64,000 nt of DNA from Amorphus sp040750475. GTDB lineage: Bacteria; Pseudomonadota; Alphaproteobacteria; Rhizobiales; Amorphaceae. The notes beneath the pieces were generated by a model. The model made no database searches. It had not been told where the DNA came from and saw nothing but the letters and a program-made list of their open reading frames with translations. Positions 25,680-34,299 of the stretch are shown here, piece by piece. The stretch is taken from contig NZ_JABJVY010000025.1 of assembly GCF_040750475.1 (NCBI RefSeq), positions 1 through 64,000 on the forward strand, read 5' to 3'. Each line of letters begins with the position of its first letter. Position 1 is the first letter of the stretch. Made by a program: the position numbers and the translations under genes.

Positions 25680-26219
25680 ATGCTGACCGTTGGAGACAAG
25701 CTGCCCGAGTTCGCCATGCAGGGCGTTGTTTCGCTCGACCCGAAGTCCGCGTTCGCCGACTTCACCGACAAGAGCGACGCCGGCAAGTGGAAGGTCATCT
25801 TCTTCTGGCCGAAGGATTTCACCTTCGTTTGTCCGACCGAGATTGCGGCCTTCGGCAAGCTCAACGACGAGTTCGTCGACCGTGATGCCGTGATCTACGG
25901 CGTGTCAACCGACAGCGAGTACGTGCACCTGGCCTGGCGCCAGAATCACGCCGACCTGAAGGACCTGCCGTTCCCGATGCTGGCCGATCTGAAGCGCGAG
26001 CTGTCGCAGTCCCTCGGCGTGCTGCACAAGGAAGAGGGCGTCTGCCTGCGCGCAACTTTCATCGTCGATCCGGACGGCATCATCCGTTTCGTTTCGGTCA
26101 ACGACCTGAATGTCGGCCGCAACCCGCACGAGGTCCTGCGCGTCCTCGACGCGCTGCAGACCGACGAGCTCTGCCCCTGCAACTGGCAGAAGGGCGACGA
26201 GGTTCTGTCCGCCGCCTGA
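25680..26219 (+). CDS. ahpC: Alkyl hydroperoxide reductase AhpC (2-Cys peroxiredoxin)
   Basis: This encodes a 179-residue thiol peroxidase of the AhpC/Prx1 class. The peroxidatic Cys is in DFTFVCPTE (residue ~48), and the conserved Arg and Trp are in the later part. The resolving Cys is in ELCPCNWQKGDE near the C-terminus. This short AhpC, paired with AhpD, resembles the mycobacterial and rhizobial type that does not use AhpF. AAGGAG lies before the ATG. A strong terminator follows. Confidence 0.95.
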   Translation: MLTVGDKLPEFAMQGVVSLDPKSAFADFTDKSDAGKWKVIFFWPKDFTFVCPTEIAAFGKLNDEFVDRDAVIYGVSTDSEYVHLAWRQNHADLKDLPFPMLADLKRELSQSLGVLHKEEGVCLRATFIVDPDGIIRFVSVNDLNVGRNPHEVLRVLDALQTDELCPCNWQKGDEVLSAA

Positions 26220-26250
26220 TTGCGGCCAGCCTCTGCGAGACCATTGCGAA

Positions 26251-26281
26251 GCCTGCGGCCGACCCGGCCGCAGGCTTTTTT
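26251..26281 (+). terminator. Rho-independent terminator after ahpC
   Basis: The stem GCCTGCGGCC / GGCCGCAGGC with a GACCC loop is followed by six T. It lies 31 bp past the ahpC stop and ends the ahpD-ahpC operon. Confidence 0.9.
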
Positions 26282-26436
26282 CATGCGCTTTCCGCGGACT
26301 TCCAGTTTTTTCCGAAGGCTGCGTTTGCCTGGTTCGCCGCGGTCACTACGATCCCGCGATCGCCGGCCTCCCATCCTTGAAGAAAGGGAGTAGCGGCAAA
26401 GTCCATTCTTGGTCTTGCTCAGGGGAGGGTCGTCAC

Positions 26437-28026
26437 GTGGCTCGGTTGCTCGTTTCCACTTCAAAGAGATATCGTGCCCGTCTTGGCCTGGGGGCCGTCC
26501 TTCTCGCGGCCGCGATGGCGGGCTCGGCCGCCGCCGAGGATCTACCGCCGCCGCTTGCACCGGCCGCACCCGTTCCACCCGGCCGGATCGATATGGCAAT
26601 CGGCAAAATCGACGAAATCGTTGAAGACGTGATGGCGCGCTCGGGAGTCCCTGGGCTTGCCGTCGTGGTGGTCCGCGATGGCGAGACGGCGTTCGCGAAA
26701 GGCTACGGCGTGCGTAAGGCGGGTGAGGATCAGCCGGTCGATACCGACACGGTGTTCCAGCTTGCCTCCCTGTCGAAACCGATCAGCGCGACCGTGGTCG
26801 CGCGCGCCGTCGGCGAGGGCGTCGTTGACTGGACCACGCCGGTGGTCGACCACCTGCCATGGTTTGCGCTCTCCGACCCTTATGTGACGTCTCACGTCAC
26901 CGTCGGCGATCTGTTCGCCCATCGCTCCGGCCTGCCGGAGCATGCCGGCGACGACCTGGAGGATCTCGGCTATGACCGACGCCAGATCCTCGAGCGCCTG
27001 CGGGTGCTGCCGCTCGCCAGCTTTCGCGACAGCTACGCCTACACAAATATCGGCCTGACGGCGGCGGCCGAAGCGGTCGCGGTGGCGGCGGGCACAGACT
27101 GGGCCATGCTGGGCGAAGACACGCTGTTCAAGCCGTTGGGCATGGCTTCGGCAAGCTACCGGGTCGCCGACTATCTCGCGCACGACAATCGTGCAGCCGG
27201 CCATGTCGATGTCGATGGAAGCTGGCAGGCCAAATATGTGCGCAAGCCCGATGCTCAGGCGCCGGCCGGCGGGGTTAGCGCGTCCGTCTCCGATTTTGGC
27301 AAGTGGCTGGCGATGGTCATGGATCGCGGGGACGTGGACGGCGAAGAGGTGATTGCGTCCGACGCGCTGCTTCCGGCCACCCAGGCTCAGATGATCTCCG
27401 GTGCGATTCCCGATCCGGCCGCCCGTCCGGGGCTCTACGGGTTCGGCTTCGGCACAGGGGTCGATGCCTCGGGCCGGGTGGTGCTGAGCCATTCCGGAGC
27501 GTTTGCCATGGGTTTTGCCACCAACTTCCAACTCCTGCCGCTCGACAAGGTGGCGATCGGGGTGTTGAGCAACGCGTCACCGACCGGTGTGCCGGAATCG
27601 GTCGCCCATAGCTTTATCGATCTCGTCGAGTTCGGCGAAATTCGCCGCGACTGGTACGCCGCCTATCGTCCGCGGATGTTGCCGCTCTCCGCGCCCGCCG
27701 GCTCTTTGGTCGGCAAGACGCCGCCGGCCGATCCGGCGCCGGCCCCAGCCGTCGACGCGCTGGTGGGGACCTATCAGAACGCCTATTTCGGTCCGGTGGA
27801 GATCCGCGAAACCGACGGCGGGCTTGAGATCGCCCTTGGTCCGAAGCCGATTCTGTACAAGCTGACGCATTGGGACGGGCCGATGTTCGCCTATCGGCCG
27901 ATCACCGAAAACGAGCCGGAAGGTTCGGTCGCCGCGCTCACTTTTTCGTTAGATGGAGACGAGCCCGCCACGGCATTGACGATCGATTATCTCGACGAAA
28001 ACGGGTTCGGCACTTTCGATCGATAG
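26437..28026 (+). CDS. Secreted serine hydrolase, beta-lactamase (class C)/penicillin-binding-protein family
   Basis: This encodes a 529-residue exported protein. An N-terminal signal peptide (LGLGAVLLAAAMAGSAAA, cleavage near residue 34) precedes the catalytic domain. The three active-site motifs are SLSK (in FQLASLSKPISA), YTN (in DSYAYTNIGLT) and HSG (in LSHSGAFAMGF) replacing KTG. A C-terminal DUF3471-like domain follows (LVGTYQNAYFGPVEIRETDGG). Proteins of this group are esterases, D-amino-peptidases or PBPs rather than true AmpC enzymes. The GTG at 26437 is chosen for its GGGGAGGG; the frame is open to 26110, but that part overlaps ahpC and the terminator. Confidence 0.85.
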   Translation: MARLLVSTSKRYRARLGLGAVLLAAAMAGSAAAEDLPPPLAPAAPVPPGRIDMAIGKIDEIVEDVMARSGVPGLAVVVVRDGETAFAKGYGVRKAGEDQPVDTDTVFQLASLSKPISATVVARAVGEGVVDWTTPVVDHLPWFALSDPYVTSHVTVGDLFAHRSGLPEHAGDDLEDLGYDRRQILERLRVLPLASFRDSYAYTNIGLTAAAEAVAVAAGTDWAMLGEDTLFKPLGMASASYRVADYLAHDNRAAGHVDVDGSWQAKYVRKPDAQAPAGGVSASVSDFGKWLAMVMDRGDVDGEEVIASDALLPATQAQMISGAIPDPAARPGLYGFGFGTGVDASGRVVLSHSGAFAMGFATNFQLLPLDKVAIGVLSNASPTGVPESVAHSFIDLVEFGEIRRDWYAAYRPRMLPLSAPAGSLVGKTPPADPAPAPAVDALVGTYQNAYFGPVEIRETDGGLEIALGPKPILYKLTHWDGPMFAYRPITENEPEGSVAALTFSLDGDEPATALTIDYLDENGFGTFDR

Positions 28027-28171
28027 GTCTTCGCGCGGTTGCCCAACCGGCGATGCTCTGCGACAAGACAATCTGACTCGTAATCTCACGGTCGCGATCC
28101 GGCCCCTCAAGGTCCGCCTGTTCGCGATCGTGTCATTCCTGCCCGGCCAGATCAAATCGCAGAGATCGTCA

Positions 28172-30520
28172 ATGCGTGCTTTCCTCGTTGCACTGACTGT
28201 CGCCCTGTTCATGACTGCAACAGGTGCGTCCGCACAGCTCGGTCTTCCAATTGGATCGGGTGGAGGCGGTGGCGATACAGCGGAAAGCAGCGAGGCGGCC
28301 AATCCGGACCAGGCGGCACCGCCGACCTCGGTGGATGCGCTGATCCAGATCCTGGAGAATGACGAGGCGCGCGCGGAATTGATCTCCAAGCTGAAGGCGA
28401 CGGCGACGGACGGCGAAGCCGCGTCCGCGCCGCAACCGACGGCCGAAGAGCTGGGGCCGGCGCGACTTGCTGCCGAATATACCCGCACCATCGCCTCTCA
28501 GGCGGCACAGCTCGTGGTGACCTTGCGTCGGGTGGGGTCGGATCTCGGTGATGCCTTCACCGATACCGGCAACGTCGACCTGATGCGCATCGGTCGGACG
28601 ATCATCAATCTCGTTTCGTCCATGGCGATCGTGTTCGGCAGCTTCTTCGTGCTGCGGCTGGTCGCCGGACGCATGATGTACATGTTCGCGCAGCGCGCGG
28701 AGGGCAAGGGCTGGGTCGCCCGGATCATGTACCTCATTCCGGCGCTGATCGTCGAAATCGTCACCGTGGTGCTCGCCTGGCTCGCCGGCTACGTCTTTTC
28801 CCTGTTCTTCGGAACGAGGGGCGAGATGAGCATCTATCAGACGCTCTTCCTCAACGCCTTCCTCGTGATCGAGGCGATCAAGCTCGCCGTCCGGCTCGTG
28901 TTGATGCCGAGCTACAACGCGCTGCGGTTCCTGCCGCTTGGCGATACCGGCGCGGCCTATTGGTATTTCTGGCTTTCCCGAGTGATCAGCCTGGTGGGCT
29001 ACGGTCTCTTGTTCGTGGTGCCGGTCGCGGCCTCGGAAGTGTCCTGGCGCTTCTCCGAGGCGGTCAAAGTGGTTGTGGTGCTGACCGCGATCATCATGAC
29101 GATCCTGATCGTGCTGCAGAACAAGACGCGGGTGCGGGCCTTTTTGAACCGGCGGATGGAGGCGGGCAAGACCGACTCCCTCGGACGTTTCTTCTCTTTC
29201 CTAGGCAATCATTGGCATCGGATCGCGATCCTCTATCTGATCGCCTTCTTCATCGTCTGGCTGGTCAATCCGCTCGAGGCGCTGCCGTTCATGCTGCGGG
29301 CCACAGTGGAATCGCTGATCGCGATCGTGATCGGCGCGGCGGTGACGACGTTCATCTCCCGCACGATCTCGTTCGGTCTGCGCCTGCCGCCGGACATCCG
29401 CAAGAGCCTTCCTCTGCTGGAAACCCGGCTGAACGCCTTCGTCCCGACGGTTCTCAAGGTCGTCCGGATGATCGTGCTGGTGTGCGTGCTGCTCGCCATT
29501 GCCGATGCCTGGAACCTTCTGGAGGTCCTGGAATGGGTTGGCTCGGAGGACGGCCAGGGCTTCCTGGGCATGATTCTGTCGGTTCTGGTGGTGCTGGCGA
29601 TCGGTGGCGGCATCTATCTGGCCGTCACCTCCTGGATCGAATACAGGCTCAATCCCGACGCGGGGAAGGCGCCCACGGCCCGCGAGATCACGCTGCTGTC
29701 GCTGCTGAGGAACGCCTTCACCATCGTGCTGTCGGTGATCGTGTTCATGCTGGTCCTGTCGGAAATCGGCGTGAATATCGGCCCGCTCATCGCCTCCGTC
29801 GGCGTGCTCTCGCTGGCTTTCTCGTTCGGTGCCCAGAAGATGGTGCAGGACGTGGTCACCGGCGTGTTCATCCAGTTCGAGAACGCCATGAACACCGGCG
29901 ACGTGGTCACAGCCGGCGGCATCACCGGCGTGGTGGAGAAGCTCTCCATCCGCTCCGTGTCCCTGCGTTCGCTGGACGGGACGCTGCACCTTGTACCGTT
30001 CTCGTCTGTGGACGCCGTCTCCAATTTCATGAAGGGGTACAGCTTCCACGTCGCGGAGATCGGGGTCGCCTATCGGGAGCGTATCCCGGAGGTGAAGCAG
30101 GCGATGTTCGAGGCCTTCGAGCGTCTGAAGCTGACCGAGCATGGCGGCTCGATCATCGGCGATCTGGAAATGAGCGGTGTCACCCAGTTCGCCGATTCCG
30201 CCGTCATCGTGCGCGCTCGCATCAAGACGCCGCCCGGCAGCCAGTGGGCTGTTGGCCGCGCCTACAACGAGGTCATCAAGGAAGTCTTCGACGAACGCGG
30301 TATCGAAATCCCGTATCCGCACGTCACGCTCTATATGGGCGAGGACAAGCAGGGCAACGCGCCGCCGATGCGGGTGTTGAACGAAAAGCCGCGGGCGAAG
30401 GAGCAGATCGAGGAGAAGGCCGCGCCGCGCGAGCCCGAGCCGACGCCGCAAGCGGAGACGGGATCGACCTCCGTGCCGACCCAGGACGCGCCTCCCGGCG
30501 AAGCGGACGGCGGACGTTGA
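28172..30520 (+). CDS. Large mechanosensitive ion channel, MscS family
   Basis: This encodes a 782-residue inner-membrane protein. It has a signal peptide (MRAFLVALTVALFMTATGASA), then a periplasmic, Ala/Glu-rich segment and about ten membrane helices. The conserved MscS core follows: SVGVLSLAFSFGAQKMVQDV is the pore helix region, followed by GVFIQFENAMNTGDVV and the beta domain with LDGTLHLVPFSSV. The C-terminal ~50 residues are Pro/Glu-rich and probably disordered. It would release solutes upon hypo-osmotic shock. The architecture resembles the MscK/YbdG-sized members rather than small MscS. The ATG at 28172 is chosen for the signal peptide; a GTG lies 14 codons upstream. Confidence 0.88.
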   Translation: MRAFLVALTVALFMTATGASAQLGLPIGSGGGGGDTAESSEAANPDQAAPPTSVDALIQILENDEARAELISKLKATATDGEAASAPQPTAEELGPARLAAEYTRTIASQAAQLVVTLRRVGSDLGDAFTDTGNVDLMRIGRTIINLVSSMAIVFGSFFVLRLVAGRMMYMFAQRAEGKGWVARIMYLIPALIVEIVTVVLAWLAGYVFSLFFGTRGEMSIYQTLFLNAFLVIEAIKLAVRLVLMPSYNALRFLPLGDTGAAYWYFWLSRVISLVGYGLLFVVPVAASEVSWRFSEAVKVVVVLTAIIMTILIVLQNKTRVRAFLNRRMEAGKTDSLGRFFSFLGNHWHRIAILYLIAFFIVWLVNPLEALPFMLRATVESLIAIVIGAAVTTFISRTISFGLRLPPDIRKSLPLLETRLNAFVPTVLKVVRMIVLVCVLLAIADAWNLLEVLEWVGSEDGQGFLGMILSVLVVLAIGGGIYLAVTSWIEYRLNPDAGKAPTAREITLLSLLRNAFTIVLSVIVFMLVLSEIGVNIGPLIASVGVLSLAFSFGAQKMVQDVVTGVFIQFENAMNTGDVVTAGGITGVVEKLSIRSVSLRSLDGTLHLVPFSSVDAVSNFMKGYSFHVAEIGVAYRERIPEVKQAMFEAFERLKLTEHGGSIIGDLEMSGVTQFADSAVIVRARIKTPPGSQWAVGRAYNEVIKEVFDERGIEIPYPHVTLYMGEDKQGNAPPMRVLNEKPRAKEQIEEKAAPREPEPTPQAETGSTSVPTQDAPPGEADGGR

Positions 30521-30652
30521 TCGCATAGAGCCTGAGATAAGCGGAAACGCGTTTTGCGGCCGGAATATGTGGTGAAAAGATCTCGCGCGCCGGGTTCGCT
30601 GCGCGCGCGAAATCGGTCAGGAACACGGAACCGTCGCCCGCGTTGATCGGGC

Positions 30653-31606
30653 ATGGTGGATCAAAACCTGCTTCTCATGGGGGCCGCTCACGCTCACACC
30701 GGCGATCACCTCCGCGTGGCCGCGGAGGAGGGATGGCGGATCGCCGCCGTGCATGAGCGCGATGCCGATCGGCGTGCCGCCATCTGCCGGAGCGAGGGGG
30801 CGACCGCAGTCGCCGATCCCGACGAAGCTCTGAGCCTTGGCGTGAACGCCGCTATCGTCTGCTCCGAAACGGCCTATCACGAGGATGACGCGCTTGCCGC
30901 TTTTGCGTCCGGCCTGCCGGTCTTCTGCGAAAAGCCGCTCGGAATTCGTACCGAAGCCGCCCGGAACATGAACGAGGCCGCCAGGAACGCCGGCCTTCTC
31001 CTCGATACGGCGTTTTTCCTGCGGACGAATTTCGCTCTGAACGCGCTCCGGGACCGCGTGCTGGAAGGTGCGATCGGCCAAGTCGTCGAGGCGCGGATGC
31101 GGTTCTCCCATGACGGCGGCTATGCAGACTGGCTCGACCTGTCCGGCTGGATGACCGATCCGGCGCTCGCCGGGTTCGGCGGGTTCGCCGACGAGGCCGT
31201 ACATGCGATCGACTGGCTCCAGTGGACGCTCGGCCCGATCGAGACCGGTCGGGCGCACCTCGGCAATGTGCTCGGGTGGCCTGTCGACGATCATGGTGCG
31301 GCCGTGTTCGGCTTCGCCAATGGGGCCACCGCGACCGTTCAGGCCGGATGGACCGACACGCGCCTGCGCCTGGAACTCGATCTGGTCGGGTCCGAAGGCG
31401 CTGCCGCGCTCGCCGACGGTCGGGTCCGAATGTGGCACCGGGGCTCGTCCGACCTCATATGGTCGGCGGACCTCTCGCCACTCGACGCGGGCGAGGGGAT
31501 AAGGCAGTTCTTTGCCGCCCTGGGGAGAGGTTCTGGGCGTGCGTTGGTCCCGCCGGAGGAGGCCGTCGCGGTCAACGAGGTCCTCGATCTGCTGCGCGAG
31601 GGCTGA
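30653..31606 (+). CDS. Gfo/Idh/MocA family oxidoreductase
   Basis: This encodes a 317-residue NAD(P)-dependent dehydrogenase. The N-terminal Rossmann fold starts at LLLMGAAHAHTGDH (an atypical nucleotide loop), and the canonical catalytic motif is present as FCEKPLG (residues ~88-94). The C-terminal GFO_IDH_MocA_C domain carries FGGFADEAVHAIDWLQW, where the Asp/His pair is expected. Substrates in the family are sugars, inositols and related diols. LigC of the protocatechuate 4,5-pathway is also in this family, and lower-pathway genes start 1.3 kb away, but the EKP motif differs from what I recall for LigC, so I do not assign it. Confidence 0.82.
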   Translation: MVDQNLLLMGAAHAHTGDHLRVAAEEGWRIAAVHERDADRRAAICRSEGATAVADPDEALSLGVNAAIVCSETAYHEDDALAAFASGLPVFCEKPLGIRTEAARNMNEAARNAGLLLDTAFFLRTNFALNALRDRVLEGAIGQVVEARMRFSHDGGYADWLDLSGWMTDPALAGFGGFADEAVHAIDWLQWTLGPIETGRAHLGNVLGWPVDDHGAAVFGFANGATATVQAGWTDTRLRLELDLVGSEGAAALADGRVRMWHRGSSDLIWSADLSPLDAGEGIRQFFAALGRGSGRALVPPEEAVAVNEVLDLLREG

Positions 31607-31665
31607 CAGACGCCTGGTCTCATTCGGAACGTCCTTCGTCCGCGGTATTCCGCCTGAAGGACACC

Positions 31666-32496
31666 TCAGAACGCAGAGGACAGCATCTTGATCGCGGTAA
31701 TCGCCAGGAACACGGCGAAGGCGAGCTTCAGATAGCGCTGGTTCAGGCTGTGGGCGAGCTTGGCGCCGATCGGCGCGCAGAGGAACGTCACCGGAAAGAT
31801 CACGATCGCGGCCGGCACGCTGACATAACCCAGCGACAGCGGCGGACGGCCCGCCGCATCGAGCCCCGACCAGATGAAGCCGAGCACCCCCGGAACCGCG
31901 ATCAGCAGGCCGATCGCCGCAGCCGTTCCCACGGCGCGGTGAATCGGAAACGAGAAGGCGGAGAGGGTCGGGACCGACAGCGTGCCGCCGCCAATGCCCA
32001 TCAGCGAGGAGAACACGCCGATCACCGCGGCGATGGCCCGATTGATCCAGGGGTTCTCCGGCAGGTGACCGCTCAGAACCAGCGTCTTCGGGATCGCCAT
32101 GTTGATGGAGACCGCCAGGGCGATGAAGCCGAAGATGAAGAGCAGGCCCTCACCGTCGATGACGTGGGAGAGCAAGCCGCCGATCAGCGCGCCCACGGCC
32201 ACGCCCGGGCCCCACAGCTTCAGAAGATTGAAATCGACCGAGCCGCGTTTTCGATGTGCGCGGGTCGAGGAGATCGATGTCGGAATGATGGTCGCGAGCG
32301 AGGTTGCCACGGCGATCGGCATCGCTACTTCCGCGGCGAAGTGCAGGGTTGTCATGATCCAGAACAGGACCGGTACGATGACGATCCCGCCGCCAACGCC
32401 GAGCAGTCCGGCGAGGATGCCCGCGACCACGCCGGTGGCCAGAAGCCCGATCACGAGCTCGATAATCAGGACGGTTGAGAAGCCATCGAAATCCAT
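31666..32496 (-). CDS. TauE/SafE family membrane permease
   Basis: This encodes a 276-residue inner-membrane protein with about eight helices in two repeats. Each repeat carries the family glycine motif: GILAGLLGVGGGIVIVPVLF and GVFSSLMGIGGGTLSVPTLS. TauE/SafE proteins move sulfite, sulfoacetate or other small anions. It is divergent from the galB-galC-galD cluster across a 370-bp gap, so export or import of an organic anion linked to aromatic catabolism is possible but unproven. Confidence 0.9.
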   Translation of the reverse strand: MDFDGFSTVLIIELVIGLLATGVVAGILAGLLGVGGGIVIVPVLFWIMTTLHFAAEVAMPIAVATSLATIIPTSISSTRAHRKRGSVDFNLLKLWGPGVAVGALIGGLLSHVIDGEGLLFIFGFIALAVSINMAIPKTLVLSGHLPENPWINRAIAAVIGVFSSLMGIGGGTLSVPTLSAFSFPIHRAVGTAAAIGLLIAVPGVLGFIWSGLDAAGRPPLSLGYVSVPAAIVIFPVTFLCAPIGAKLAHSLNQRYLKLAFAVFLAITAIKMLSSAF

Positions 32497-32868
32497 AGTG
32501 GACCTTGATTGAGTTAAGAGACGGGTCGGCCCCGTGCGAATGGCGGACCGGAAGGTGGCGGCAGAATAGGCATGCGACGGTTTGGGGCAAGGCGAAATCC
32601 GGAACGGGCTGCGTCCGTGCGCCGGCTCAAGCAGGTCTATCGAAAAAACTTATGATATGGATCGGCTTTGAATTTGGGTCCTCGCGCGGGCGCGGCTAGT
32701 GTGGCCGGCGTTCGAGCGAGGCGGTTGTGTTGGCGCCGGTCGAACGCGGAACGCGGGCGGTGCCGGAACGACCGGCCCCGGCCGGCGGTCGAAACGATTG
32801 GTATCGATTGCGGTTTGACCAACGGTCGCTCCGACCCGGCGTGACCGCGATCCAAGAGGAGACATCCG
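32497..32868. other. 372-bp gene-free divergent promoter region
   Basis: No coding pattern on either strand. It should hold promoters for the TauE-like gene (minus) and the galB operon (plus). A short AT-rich patch at ~32640-32680 (with TTATGATAT) is the best promoter candidate. GGAGA occurs just before the galB ATG. Confidence 0.5.
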
Positions 32869-33597
32869 ATGAGCAAGACGGCGCTCGTAATCAGCGCTCA
32901 TTCCGCCGACTTTGTGTGGCGGTGCGGCGGCGCGATCGCGCTGCATCAGAAGCAGGGCTACGAGGTGACCGTGGTCTGCCTATCCTATGGCGAGCGCGGC
33001 GAGAGCGCGAAGCTGTGGAAGCAGGAGGGCATGACGCTGGAGAAGGTGAAGACCGAACGCCGTAAGGAGGCCGAGAACGCGGCCAAGGCGCTCGACGTTC
33101 ATGACATCCAGTTCTTCGATGTCGGCGATTATCCGCTCGATCTCGGCCGCGAGACCCAGGACCGCATGGTCGACGTGATCCGCGCCGTCCAGCCGGCCTT
33201 CATGATGAGCCACTCCAAGTGGGACCCGTACAACACGGACCACATGTACACGACCGACTTCGCGCTCACCTGCCGGATGATCGCCCAGGCCTGGGGCCAC
33301 AATCCCGGCCAGAAGGTGCTGGGTGCGCCGCAGCTCTATTTGTTCGAGCCGCACCAGACCGAACAGATGGAATGGAAGCCGGACACCATCCTCGACATCA
33401 CCGAGGTGTGGGACAAGAAGTGGGCCGCGATCCAGTGCATGCAGGGCCAGGAGCACCTGTGGCACTTCTACCAGAACGTCGCGGAGAACCGGGCCAACCA
33501 TTTCCGCCGCAACTCCGGCGGCCAGTCGGGAGGACGTGACTCCAAGTACGCCGAGGCGTTCCAGTCGATCTTCCCGCGCACCGTGGATACGCTGTGA
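32869..33597 (+). CDS. galB: 4-oxalomesaconate hydratase, GalB-type (PIG-L/LmbE fold)
   Basis: This encodes a 242-residue PIG-L family metalloprotein. The metal motif AHPDDE of the superfamily is here AHSADFVW, as I recall for GalB of Pseudomonas putida. MMSHSKWDPYNTDHMYT carries the later His ligand region. The enzyme hydrates 4-oxalomesaconate to 4-carboxy-4-hydroxy-2-oxoadipate (CHA) in the gallate/protocatechuate-4,5 lower pathway. The identity is strengthened by its neighbours: a CHA aldolase overlapping by one base and an oxalomesaconate tautomerase next. AGGAGA precedes the ATG. Confidence 0.85.
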   Translation: MSKTALVISAHSADFVWRCGGAIALHQKQGYEVTVVCLSYGERGESAKLWKQEGMTLEKVKTERRKEAENAAKALDVHDIQFFDVGDYPLDLGRETQDRMVDVIRAVQPAFMMSHSKWDPYNTDHMYTTDFALTCRMIAQAWGHNPGQKVLGAPQLYLFEPHQTEQMEWKPDTILDITEVWDKKWAAIQCMQGQEHLWHFYQNVAENRANHFRRNSGGQSGGRDSKYAEAFQSIFPRTVDTL

Positions 33598-34289
33598 TGG
33601 CCGGGTCGACGACAGAAGCGGGCATCGTTGTCCAGAACGTCGAGCGGGCCGATCAGTCGGTGATCGATGGGCTCGGCGAATGCGGTGTGGCCACCGTGCA
33701 CGAGGCGCAGGGCCGCAAGGGTCTGCTCGCCGCCTATATGCGGCCGATCTATTCCGGCGCGCGGCTCGCGGCTTCCGCCGTGACGATCTCGGCCCCGCCC
33801 TGCGACAACTGGATGGTCCATGTCGCCATCGAGCAGCTCAAGGCCGGCGATATTCTCGTCCTCGCGCCGACATCGCCGTCCGATGCCGGCTATTTCGGCG
33901 ATCTCCTGGCGACATCGGCCAAGGTGCGCGGCTGCAAGGGCCTGATCGTCGATGCCGGCGTGCGGGACACGCGCGACCTGACCGAAATGGGCTTCCCGGT
34001 CTGGTCGAAGGTGGTCTTCGCTCAGGGGACGGTTAAGGAGACGCTTGGCTCGGTCAACGTCCCGGTCGTCTGCGCCGGCGAGCTTGTCAATCCGGGCGAC
34101 GTGATTGTTGCCGACGATGACGGCGTCTGCGTGGTCCGTCGGGAAGAGGCCGCGAGCGTGCTTGAGAAGGCGAAGGCGCGCGAAGCGAACGAGGCGGAGA
34201 AGCGTGCCCGTTTCGAAGCCGGCGAGCTCGGCCTCGACATCTACGGCATGCGCGAACAGCTTGCCGCCAAGGGCCTCAAATATATCTGA
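33597..34289 (+). CDS. galC: 4-carboxy-4-hydroxy-2-oxoadipate aldolase (RraA-like; GalC/LigK)
   Basis: This encodes a 230-residue class II, divalent-metal aldolase of the RraA/HMG-CHA family that cleaves CHA to pyruvate and oxaloacetate and may also decarboxylate oxaloacetate. Characteristic segments are GVATVHEAQGRKGLL, the active-site loop GDLLATSAKVRGCKGLIVDA followed by GVRDTRDL, and GDVIVADDDGVCVV. The ATG shares one base with the galB stop (TGATG), so the genes are coupled. It is the last catabolic step of the pathway, feeding the TCA cycle. Confidence 0.92.
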   Translation: MAGSTTEAGIVVQNVERADQSVIDGLGECGVATVHEAQGRKGLLAAYMRPIYSGARLAASAVTISAPPCDNWMVHVAIEQLKAGDILVLAPTSPSDAGYFGDLLATSAKVRGCKGLIVDAGVRDTRDLTEMGFPVWSKVVFAQGTVKETLGSVNVPVVCAGELVNPGDVIVADDDGVCVVRREEAASVLEKAKAREANEAEKRARFEAGELGLDIYGMREQLAAKGLKYI

Positions 34290-34299
34290 GGAAGACCAG

